Assembly (NCBI RefSeq): GCF_024449095.1
Contig: NZ_CP024627.1
Span: 1 to 64,000, forward strand
Reading direction: 5' to 3'
Length of the DNA: 64,000 nucleotides
Source of the DNA: Vibrio coralliilyticus
GTDB taxonomy: Bacteria > Pseudomonadota > Gammaproteobacteria > Enterobacterales > Vibrionaceae
In this document: positions 32,759 through 40,482 of the stretch, piece after piece
How positions within the stretch are numbered: the stretch's first letter is position 1
How the letters are laid out: each line of letters starts with the position of its first letter
Notes under the pieces: generated by a model
Databases searched by the model: none
What the model was told of the DNA's origin: nothing
The model's input: the letters and a program-made list of their open reading frames with translations, nothing else
Program-made: the position numbers and the translations under genes

Positions 32759-35302
32759 TTAATGAGAGACTTCCACCAAAGCAGGTGTGGCAACTTCAGC
32801 TTCTATGATGCTTTGCACTTCTGAATACAAATCCACTTCCACTTCTGGTACAGATAATGACACCACTAACGCGTATCGAGCTTTGGAATCATATCGCTCA
32901 TGAGCTTTACGAGTTTTCCACCACCCCTTGGCAGGGTATATTGCAATCTTACCTCTAGCAGCCAAATCAGCAGCGCTGCCTCTCCAAACATCTTTATGGA
33001 TAGAGCCTTTATGTCGTTGCTGTTTACCTATGAGCCAATTACTATCTTCGATTGCATCTGGCCTATCCCCCTCAGCTTGTGCGTTGACTCTTCGCATAAA
33101 TTGGGCATCAGATTCACCGTGGTGTTTCACATCAAACCTTAACTGATGACTAGCATAGTTATACTTATCTAAGACATTGCGGCTTGAAGGGTTAGGTTCA
33201 ACAAAATAGGAGAGTGTAACCGTCAGTTCAACATCAGCTTCGCCAATTTTCAACAGTTCCTCTTGCGGCCAAGGCAGGTTATGCAAGTGCATATCTTTTG
33301 TTCTTGTATCTTTAGAACGAGGTTTAATAAAAGGCTGTAACTCATCTTGAATCACCATCGAGAGCGAGTTGTCGGCACTGCTTAACGCTTTTTCAAGGTT
33401 AGGTACACCATACCCTACCTTTCTGACCAACTTCACCATGTCTGCTTTTCTAATGGTGCCGCCTCGCCGTGCAGAAATTAATGCATACATTGCATCAGTC
33501 CAATCTGCGGAATGCACGGTTAAAGCCCTAACCGTTTCTGGCCAAATATCACTATATTGAGCTTTTATCTGCGCTGAGAACCTAGCAGCCAAAGCAGTAG
33601 CTGCACTCGTTGCGTGTGTGGTTGCAAACTGTCTTTGAGAGAAGTCACTGTTCGTCGTTAAAAGATGAAGATCTGGTTCATCACCACAAAATCCATCTTC
33701 TGCTTTCGCCAAATTTCCACCCTCAAATACGACTTCTGGCTTGAATGGAGCGTTACTTTTATCCCAACCTAGAGATGTTGTCGAATATGGTGATAACCCG
33801 CCTTTGGGAGCTAAAGGGACTAAGTCGGCAGAGAAAGACAGCCGGTCTTTTTCCGTGAAAGCACCAACAGTAAGAACATTCCAAGCCTGAGCAGGGTCAT
33901 GAACATTACTCAAGTAGTTAGCATTAGGGTAATCTACATTGGCATCTAGCTGGGCATTACCAGCACACACTGTGAACAAGCGCGGTGTTAAGCCCTCTCC
34001 AGAAAAATCTACTGCCAGCATATCCATTGCACTAGACCATGATGACGGCCGCCCTCTATCTGTACCTATACCTGACGACAGCGACATCGAGAAAACTCTA
34101 GAGCGTTCAGGCTTGTATATCTCCATTTCAGATACCGCATTAGTGGTAACGATACCCAGAGGCTTGTCAGCATTGTCACCATTAAACCTCATGGTTTTGA
34201 CCGACTCTAATCGATGCCCAACCACCTCAACTCCTGATGAGCTTAACCTTTCGGTCATATCTCCCCAAATAGCTAAGCCAGCCATTCCTGTTCCATGACC
34301 TAAAGCATCAGTAGGGTCGCTGTCTTCTGTTATAGTTCTCTGGTCAGATGGCGTTGAAAAAGGAGCAAGCAATGGGTGCTGAACATTAACACCTGAATCT
34401 ATAATACAAACATAAGGTGACTCATCGGAAGTGTTAGAGTTAAGACGCTGTAGCAGTTCTTCTGTCCACCCCTCCTGCTCCTCATTCGGCATTGCAGCAA
34501 AAAATTCAGCGGTAACTTTCGGGAACCGTATCTCAGCCACTCGAAACAATAAAGCGGCGTTTTCTTCTAATTTTCTCTGGTTTGTATACAACTGAATGAC
34601 AGTATGTTCGGGGAATCGAAGCTTGTGCTCTGAGACAACCATTTCAGCCATACTTGCCAAGTGTGTAAAGTCAGCCAAGATTTCTTGGTAGTGATTGTGT
34701 GTTTGGCGAGACTTTCTAGGTGTAGCCAACCAAACTTCCCACCATACATTCTCATCCTTATCTTCAGGCAACAATGTTTCGTCATCAGCCCAAATGGCAG
34801 AGAAAGTGGCACGCTTAATATTTTTTATTGAGTCAATGAGTTTCTGGTGATCACCAGCCCTTCCACCAGATAGCACCCTACGTTCCTCGTACTCATTGAG
34901 CTTCTTCTGGTAAAAACTCAGTTTTCCTTCAGGAACATACGCAGTGGCAATTGTGGTTTTGTGGCCTTCTTCCAGTTCTACTGTCTTGACGTTATGCAAC
35001 ACAATACCCTGAGGGTCATTCGCCAAACTCTCTACTGCCATCGCCACATCAGGAAAACTTTCAAACTCAACCTGAATACCAACCCCCATACTCAACTCAT
35101 TAGAAGATACAGATTGTTTCAACTCGGAAAATTCGCTCGCAACAGATTGAATATTTTGGCGTAGGTGAGCGCTATGAATGGCTCTGTCTTTAGCAGGAAT
35201 GGTTACTGGCCCACCACCACCTCGATTTGGTGAGGTAAACTCATGAGAACTAGCTGAAGAATTAAAAAAGAAGTGGGGTTTATCAAATTCGTTGCGAGCC
35301 AT
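32759..35302 (-). CDS. Subtilisin-family (S8) serine protease, IetS-like
   Basis: The 847-residue cytoplasmic protein has no signal peptide. The subtilase triad is visible: Asp in CIIDSGVNVQHP (about 301), His in LGHGTGMAGLA (about 336) and Ser in THATSAATALAAR (about 565). A long N-terminal region and a C-terminal beta-rich region flank the protease. It lies 12 bases after an AAA ATPase gene in the same direction. This ATPase-subtilase pair is the arrangement of IetAS, first described for plasmid incompatibility/stability and later reported as a phage-defence system. Substrates are unknown. Confidence 0.85.
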   Translation of the reverse strand: MARNEFDKPHFFFNSSASSHEFTSPNRGGGGPVTIPAKDRAIHSAHLRQNIQSVASEFSELKQSVSSNELSMGVGIQVEFESFPDVAMAVESLANDPQGIVLHNVKTVELEEGHKTTIATAYVPEGKLSFYQKKLNEYEERRVLSGGRAGDHQKLIDSIKNIKRATFSAIWADDETLLPEDKDENVWWEVWLATPRKSRQTHNHYQEILADFTHLASMAEMVVSEHKLRFPEHTVIQLYTNQRKLEENAALLFRVAEIRFPKVTAEFFAAMPNEEQEGWTEELLQRLNSNTSDESPYVCIIDSGVNVQHPLLAPFSTPSDQRTITEDSDPTDALGHGTGMAGLAIWGDMTERLSSSGVEVVGHRLESVKTMRFNGDNADKPLGIVTTNAVSEMEIYKPERSRVFSMSLSSGIGTDRGRPSSWSSAMDMLAVDFSGEGLTPRLFTVCAGNAQLDANVDYPNANYLSNVHDPAQAWNVLTVGAFTEKDRLSFSADLVPLAPKGGLSPYSTTSLGWDKSNAPFKPEVVFEGGNLAKAEDGFCGDEPDLHLLTTNSDFSQRQFATTHATSAATALAARFSAQIKAQYSDIWPETVRALTVHSADWTDAMYALISARRGGTIRKADMVKLVRKVGYGVPNLEKALSSADNSLSMVIQDELQPFIKPRSKDTRTKDMHLHNLPWPQEELLKIGEADVELTVTLSYFVEPNPSSRNVLDKYNYASHQLRFDVKHHGESDAQFMRRVNAQAEGDRPDAIEDSNWLIGKQQRHKGSIHKDVWRGSAADLAARGKIAIYPAKGWWKTRKAHERYDSKARYALVVSLSVPEVEVDLYSEVQSIIEAEVATPALVEVSH

Positions 35303-35314
35303 TCAGGTTCCTTC

Positions 35315-36295
35315 TTACTCCATAAAGTGCTGGCTAATACTCTTTCTGTCTTCAATTGCCTGTTGAAGCATTGTGATGGTAATTGAGTTGTGGTCATGAA
35401 TAAGCATTTCTTTAATTGCATCATTTGCAGCTAATGTAATTTCAGCATTACTTAACCCGTCAGCAATTGCTGGAAGCTTCCTCCAAGAGAAATTCTTAGC
35501 GACATAAGAATGCAAACGCGTTCTGAAAAGCTTGATAATTTCCTCTTCTGATGGAAGTTGATATTTAATGACATCATCAAAACGGCGGAAAAGAGCGTGG
35601 TCTAGTGCTTCAATATGGTTCGTAGCACAAACGATGACACTATTAGAGTCATCTTGTTCAATCATCTGCAAAAAGCTATTAAGAATACGCCTAGCTTCCC
35701 CTACGTCATTACTTGAGCCACGATGAGAGCCTAAGGCATCAAACTCGTCAAAAAAGTAAACCCCTCTTACCTCTCGAATAGTATCAAAAATCTGGCGTAG
35801 CTTAGCTGAAGATTCTCCGAGGTACTTTGTAATAACAGCATCAAGGCGAACCTCAAACAACGGAAAGTTTAGCTCGCCCGCCAAAACGGACGCAGTAAAG
35901 GTTTTTCCTGTGCCTGGCTTACCTGCCAGTAGCAGCTTTCTACGGGGGGAGAGACCATGATTCTTTAAGGTGATGAGGTGTTTTTGCTCTTTAACCAACC
36001 TTTCAAGCTTACTTTTAACAGAAAGTGAGACAATAAGGTCAGAGAAGCGTAGTTGTGGGTGGGTTGTAGCTAATAGGCCCGAAGTATCCTTAACACTGCT
36101 AGCAATCGAAACAGGTAGGTTTTTAGCGCTATTCTTTTTTGCTTGCTCAACTAACCCCTTGAGCTCTTGCGCGAGTTTTCCATGACCATTTCTTGCTTCA
36201 TGAGCGGCAACCTGAAGTGCGACAGATAAAAATCTGTCGTCATCTTTATCGATGTGCGATTGCATCAAAGCTTTAATTTGAGTCGAGCTAGCCAT
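35315..36295 (-). CDS. AAA ATPase partner of the subtilase, IetA-like
   Basis: The 326-residue AAA ATPase has Walker A LLLAGKPGTGKT near 121-132, Walker B GVYFFDEFDALG near 174-185, an N-rich sensor 1 (VIVCATNHIEALD) and an arginine-finger/second-region segment ALFRRFDDVIKYQLP near 238-252. The N-terminal 90 residues are helical. It is the upstream gene of the two-gene operon with the S8 protease. By analogy with IetA it may recognise or unfold a target and pass it to the protease, or gate its activity. The promoter must lie in the gap 36296-36711. Confidence 0.85.
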   Translation of the reverse strand: MASSTQIKALMQSHIDKDDDRFLSVALQVAAHEARNGHGKLAQELKGLVEQAKKNSAKNLPVSIASSVKDTSGLLATTHPQLRFSDLIVSLSVKSKLERLVKEQKHLITLKNHGLSPRRKLLLAGKPGTGKTFTASVLAGELNFPLFEVRLDAVITKYLGESSAKLRQIFDTIREVRGVYFFDEFDALGSHRGSSNDVGEARRILNSFLQMIEQDDSNSVIVCATNHIEALDHALFRRFDDVIKYQLPSEEEIIKLFRTRLHSYVAKNFSWRKLPAIADGLSNAEITLAANDAIKEMLIHDHNSITITMLQQAIEDRKSISQHFME

Positions 36296-36711
36296 GGATA
36301 CTTTCTAAAATAAGTGAATGTTTACCGTGTAATCATACATTGAAACGGAAATTTCTTCTATGATCCGAAGTACTATGGCTCACATCAACAGAAAGAAATT
36401 CTGGATATCATTGCCCCTCGAATCCACAGTGGTATGGGTAGGTCTTGTATTTTGCTACGCATTACTTTTTGTATATCAACACTAGCTGACTATTTGTAAT
36501 GTATTTAGAAGAGTAACAAGCTTTAGGTATTTTTGTATTGCGTGCTTAAGCCAGCATACCTCAGGACGTAAACACGTTGACGTTTGTGCAAGAGGCCTGA
36601 GCTGAATAGGGTAACAAGGTAGCCCAATTGAGTTTTGTATTGTGGAAACAAGCTCGTGTAAGAGCAAAGAGTTGCCCTATATTACTAAACCATTACACAT
36701 GTACCTGATTG
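36296..36711. other. Intergenic gap with a possible 36-residue membrane peptide
   Basis: This 416-base stretch separates the ietA-like gene from the helicase gene. It must hold the ietA-like promoter on the minus strand. A plus-strand frame at 36375-36485 encodes 36 residues with one hydrophobic segment (VVWVGLVFCYALLFV), but no good ribosome site was seen, so I do not call it a gene. No terminator with a clear T run was found. Confidence 0.35.
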
Positions 36712-38094
36712 TCAAATGCAGCGGAAGGCTTCTATCACTCTTTGATTGAACTCATCTAAGCAGAGGTGTTGTGGCATGGTCTTGTTATCGCTTTTTAAGA
36801 GAGTTTCATTTCTAGCTGAAGTCTCCCATGCTAATGTTTCGTTCATTAGTTCTTTTTCACCTTTAGGATCTGAACGTGGGTCTTTCTCTGTGAGTCCACT
36901 TAGCTCTTGATTCCCCCGAGTGTTTTTACTTATACAAGTACAGCTCTCTGGTATGTCTATCTCGATTTGCTCAGCGAATTGAAGTAACTTTGCCTCAGCA
37001 AACGTATACAGCCATGCTTCTTGGTGGCTATCCGCAGTGGTTCGCAAGATCCGCCCTAGTACTTGTCTGAAGTATAATTCCGTCTTAATGTTTGAGAGGT
37101 AACAACATACCTGCAACCTTGGAATATCTGTGCCCTCACTTATCATACCTACGCTAATAATCCAACTGCGCGAGCTATTTCTAAAACACTGAATTACAGA
37201 CTGTGCGTCTGGGGTTTTATAGGTAACAACATTCGCAGATTGATTGAAGCGCTCTGACAGAATTTGAGCTATTTGGTTTGCGTGCTTTATAGACGAAGCG
37301 ACGATTAGCCCACCGGCACGTTTGTTTGATTTTCGGATGAGAGTTAATCGATTTACACTTTCTTCAAGAATGTGGCTGAGCGCATCAATATTTTTGATTA
37401 CATCCGAATAACCAACATGACCACTAGATACTAGCTCGTGAATCGAGCTAAACACTTCGTGGTTTTTTGAATCGGAAAAAATGGTCTTCTCACAATCAAT
37501 CAATGCAATCTTGGGGCGTCGACACACCTGATCTTGGACTGCTTGTGAAAGGGGATATTGGTAATCACAAACTATTCGACCATCTGGATCCGAGTATGTA
37601 GCGAGAACCACAGGAGTCTGATTGGAACGCCAAGGTGTTCCTGTGAGTGCAAGTGTATAGGTTGCTGCCTTTTGGACTATTGCCAAGGTATGGTAGCCCC
37701 AAGCATTGTAGTTGTCGTCTTTGTCGCCACCACAATGATGAATCTCATCAAAAACACAAAGCACTCGATAGTTTGCGAGTGTGTCCCAAAACTCTGTATT
37801 CACCGACCTAAGCGACTGGTACGTCAATGATATGCCCCTATCGCCAATTTGCCCCTTGAACTTACATTCCAAATATTTTGAGAATGTTTTCTCGATTCCA
37901 TTTGAAATGGTTTTTGAAGGAGAGAAACAGACAATAAAGTCTATCATCTCCTTATCTAGCAGTTTCTTGGCTAGGCTAGCAGCCATAATTGTTTTGCCAG
38001 CTCCTGGCGTTGCCTGAGCCAAAAAATGAGAACCACCACTTTTGTACTTATTGTACGCGAGCTTGACGCATTGCTGTTGCCATGCTCTTAACAT
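36712..38094 (-). CDS. DEAD/DEAH-box (superfamily 2) helicase
   Basis: The 460-residue SF2 helicase-like ATPase of the ResIII/UvrB-like group shows motif I ATPGAGKT near 29-36, motif II FDEIHHCGG near 113-121, motif III LALTGTPWRS near 148 and motif VI QVLGRILRTT near 343. The last 80 residues are polar and carry no nuclease motif that I see. It is translationally coupled to the upstream winged-helix gene by a seven-base overlap. Such helicases are common in restriction and other defence modules. The set does not match a named system that I recognise. Confidence 0.82.
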   Translation of the reverse strand: MLRAWQQQCVKLAYNKYKSGGSHFLAQATPGAGKTIMAASLAKKLLDKEMIDFIVCFSPSKTISNGIEKTFSKYLECKFKGQIGDRGISLTYQSLRSVNTEFWDTLANYRVLCVFDEIHHCGGDKDDNYNAWGYHTLAIVQKAATYTLALTGTPWRSNQTPVVLATYSDPDGRIVCDYQYPLSQAVQDQVCRRPKIALIDCEKTIFSDSKNHEVFSSIHELVSSGHVGYSDVIKNIDALSHILEESVNRLTLIRKSNKRAGGLIVASSIKHANQIAQILSERFNQSANVVTYKTPDAQSVIQCFRNSSRSWIISVGMISEGTDIPRLQVCCYLSNIKTELYFRQVLGRILRTTADSHQEAWLYTFAEAKLLQFAEQIEIDIPESCTCISKNTRGNQELSGLTEKDPRSDPKGEKELMNETLAWETSARNETLLKSDNKTMPQHLCLDEFNQRVIEAFRCI

Positions 38095-38636
38095 GGCATC
38101 GGCTCACTTTTACTCAATTGCTTAAGTGCTTCTGACCAAACGTTCAGTTTTGCTACAAGTGATGCGGCTTTTTTAGTTGTGCTCAAGTGTGGTTCATTGA
38201 GTAGTCTGCACAGCTCATTCGAACGCTTCATTAATATTTTGTATTCTTTGAGCTCTTCCAAGGTAATAGTGAGTTCAGCTTCAATGTCAGATTTTTCTTG
38301 TTGTAGAGCGGTATAAATAGGCATCGACTGACACTTTGTCGTGGCTGATTTTGAACCCTTTGAACCCTTCTCTTTGAGCTCAAACCTTACCTCATTAAAG
38401 GCACTTGTTTTTGAGTAAGTCTTGTTGTGCCTAACCCCTTGGCTAACAACAAATCCAGCCTTTTCAAGTCTATCAAGCTGCCTTGCAACAAATTGACGAG
38501 CGTTAGATACGCTGCCATATGCATCAGAGTAACTCTGAATATGTTTACGAACATCTGTCACGCGAAAGCTATTCATTGAAGGATGAGTTATCGCCCTGTA
38601 GACATCACGATTAATTCGATAATAGGTTTCGGTCAT
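38088..38636 (-). CDS. Winged-helix protein coupled to the helicase
   Basis: The protein has 182 residues. The N-terminal part (about 1-75) reads as a winged helix (VTDVRKHIQSYSDAYGSVSNARQFVARQLDRLEKAGFVVSQG), a Lys/Ser-rich linker follows, and the C-terminal part is a coiled coil (about 105-165). It starts the operon with the helicase and overlaps it by seven bases. A DNA-binding specificity or sensor subunit for the helicase is a guess from layout. It is divergent from the XRE gene, with 93 bases between the two starts. Confidence 0.7.
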   Translation of the reverse strand: MTETYYRINRDVYRAITHPSMNSFRVTDVRKHIQSYSDAYGSVSNARQFVARQLDRLEKAGFVVSQGVRHNKTYSKTSAFNEVRFELKEKGSKGSKSATTKCQSMPIYTALQQEKSDIEAELTITLEELKEYKILMKRSNELCRLLNEPHLSTTKKAASLVAKLNVWSEALKQLSKSEPMPC

Positions 38637-38729
38637 AACGACACCATCAAAACAGAAAGTTGCGGATTATAGTCCGTGGATATGGTCGCATCAAGAGCGG
38701 ATAGTCTTTGATTTTAAGAACGACATAAA

Positions 38730-38936
38730 ATGAAAGACTTAGCAAAACGGTTTGGAGACAATCTGCGTAAGATGCGTTTAAGCAAATCTATTGCACAGGA
38801 AAAGCTGGCTTTGATGGCACAGATTGATAGAAGCTACATTGGACGGATAGAGCGAGGGGAGGTCAACATCACACTAGAAAAAGCGTATATGTTAGCTTCA
38901 GTGCTAGAGTGTGATGTAAGAGAACTGTTGCCTTGA
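38730..38936 (+). CDS. XRE-family helix-turn-helix regulator (controller-like)
   Basis: The 68-residue single-domain Cro/C1-type protein has the helix-turn-helix SIAQEKLALMAQIDRSYIGRIERG at about 18-41. Size and sequence resemble controller (C) proteins of restriction-modification systems, which time expression of the toxic part. It is read divergently from the winged-helix/helicase operon, so it probably binds the shared 93-base promoter region. The 198 bases after it (to 39134) hold no gene. Confidence 0.82.
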   Translation: MKDLAKRFGDNLRKMRLSKSIAQEKLALMAQIDRSYIGRIERGEVNITLEKAYMLASVLECDVRELLP

Positions 38937-39134
38937 TTTTGAATAAAGCCCGACCTGAGGCTCTATCTCTTTTTTCAAACTGCAGTGCTTCAATATCGAG
39001 TTTAGCTAGCACCTTCGCTATTTTTTGATGACAAGTAATCACTGCACATTTGAGCAAGCGGATTAGGTTTCTTCAAAAGCCGCCTATAAAGCTATGGTTT
39101 CAACAAACTGACTCCAACTTGCCAAAATGCAATT

Positions 39135-39743
39135 TTAACTATATTTGTCCCCTAATTTGTATTCACTCAGTCTGAAGAACTTAAACGCTTTGGGGTCGAT
39201 ATGCTTACTAAGCTTGGTCACAATACTTTCGTGAATGAGTAAACCACCGCCAGCAACTTTACTTGGGCGTACAATCAGACGATTTTCTAATGGAATTGCA
39301 TCTAACACTTCATTTTTAAATTTATACCGGATGATTTCATGCCTACTGTCTTCAGGCGAATAATCGAGTATTTCACTGCTATCAAAGTCTATACAGTCGA
39401 GGTTGCCATAAGCATTAAAGAAGAAAAAATCTTCATGCCACTTCTCATCATCACCAATCAACACAGCTGGAAACAACTGAAAACCATTAATGTTATAAGG
39501 CGTTATCATTTCGGCAATTTTCTTAGAAACTACAGGGAAAAAACCATGGAGCAAAAAATCACTGACTATGAATGGCATTTCGCCTTTATCTGCATTCGTA
39601 AAGAATATGGGTCCATCGCCAAAATCTAATTTAGTGAAGCTATAACGACGGCGACCTGTATCCTGTGATGCCTTCAAATGAAGGTAAGTCTCTCGAAATG
39701 GTACTTCAAACACTTTGTAGTATTGTTGTTCGTAGTTATTCAT
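39135..39743 (-). CDS. Probable immunity protein (Imm11/DUF1629-like) for the AHH nuclease
   Basis: The 202-residue protein starts at ATG 39743 behind GAGGG. It overlaps the stop of the AHH nuclease gene as ATGA, the typical coupling of effector and immunity genes. The sequence (start YEQQYYKVFEV, middle DDEKWHEDFFFFNAYGNLDCIDFD, end KAFKFFRLSEY) resembles the Imm11/DUF1629 group of polymorphic-toxin immunity proteins. That resemblance is from memory. It should neutralise the nuclease in the producing cell. Confidence 0.65.
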   Translation of the reverse strand: MNNYEQQYYKVFEVPFRETYLHLKASQDTGRRRYSFTKLDFGDGPIFFTNADKGEMPFIVSDFLLHGFFPVVSKKIAEMITPYNINGFQLFPAVLIGDDEKWHEDFFFFNAYGNLDCIDFDSSEILDYSPEDSRHEIIRYKFKNEVLDAIPLENRLIVRPSKVAGGGLLIHESIVTKLSKHIDPKAFKFFRLSEYKLGDKYS

Positions 39744-40480
39744 ATTTCCCTCTTTGGTGACCAACTTGTCCCAAAACTTATCTGGACTTCAGGAGTGTAA
39801 CTTTTAAATTCATCCCACTCCCCTGAATGGTCATTTTTCTTATTCTCACAAGGTGTTATTGATTTTGATAATTCACCTATTTTCCCTTTATTTGCACATC
39901 CAATATACGGCTTATTTTCTTTATTAAAATGCTCACTAATCTTTGTAAGTGGCAAGCTGAAGTTCAAAACCCTCTTCAACAATTTTTCGCTAATGGGGTC
40001 CATATGTTTGTCATGTATATCTCTTTTAGACTCAACAACTTCCGTGGTGCCATTGCAAAGATAAATATCTTCTGCGATATCCAATAGATAGTCTATGACT
40101 TCATCGTGGTAATTGGACGCTTTTGTCTCTGAAAATTGGTTACTGCCAAATGTATGCTGTGTTCTGTGTACTTGAATTCCAAGATGGCAAGCGCCCTTGT
40201 AACTTGAAGGCAAACCAACAAGATTTGATAAGCTATTGATATTATAACCCTTATCTATTAGAGCGTCTTGCATATCCTTATCTATGTCGCTGAGTGCTTT
40301 ACCAGAGATAAGATGATGTGTATCCATTTGAATGCCATGGCAAAAAGGGTGCGGCTTCACTTTATCGTTGTACTTGTTAACATTCGCAATCCATGCTTTA
40401 CGATAATCCGGCGCACCAGGCTCAGGCTTTTTGGTAATGTTACCTTTAATGAGCCCTTCTAATTCCATTGTGTCTGACAT
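39740..40480 (-). CDS. AHH-type HNH/endonuclease VII superfamily toxin, T6SS effector candidate
   Basis: The 246-residue protein has the AHH-family pattern: GIQMDTHHLISGKAL near 48 (His-His metal/catalytic pair), LSNLVGLPSSYKGACHLGIQVHRTQH near 82, then YHDEVIDYLLDI near 123. These predict a DNase of the HNH/ENDO VII type. It begins two bases after the PAAR-like carrier and in another frame, so it is a separate polypeptide rather than a fused toxin domain. It has no signal peptide. Delivery by the PAAR protein upstream is inferred from gene order. Confidence 0.72.
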   Translation of the reverse strand: MSDTMELEGLIKGNITKKPEPGAPDYRKAWIANVNKYNDKVKPHPFCHGIQMDTHHLISGKALSDIDKDMQDALIDKGYNINSLSNLVGLPSSYKGACHLGIQVHRTQHTFGSNQFSETKASNYHDEVIDYLLDIAEDIYLCNGTTEVVESKRDIHDKHMDPISEKLLKRVLNFSLPLTKISEHFNKENKPYIGCANKGKIGELSKSITPCENKKNDHSGEWDEFKSYTPEVQISFGTSWSPKREI

Positions 40481-40482
40481 TG

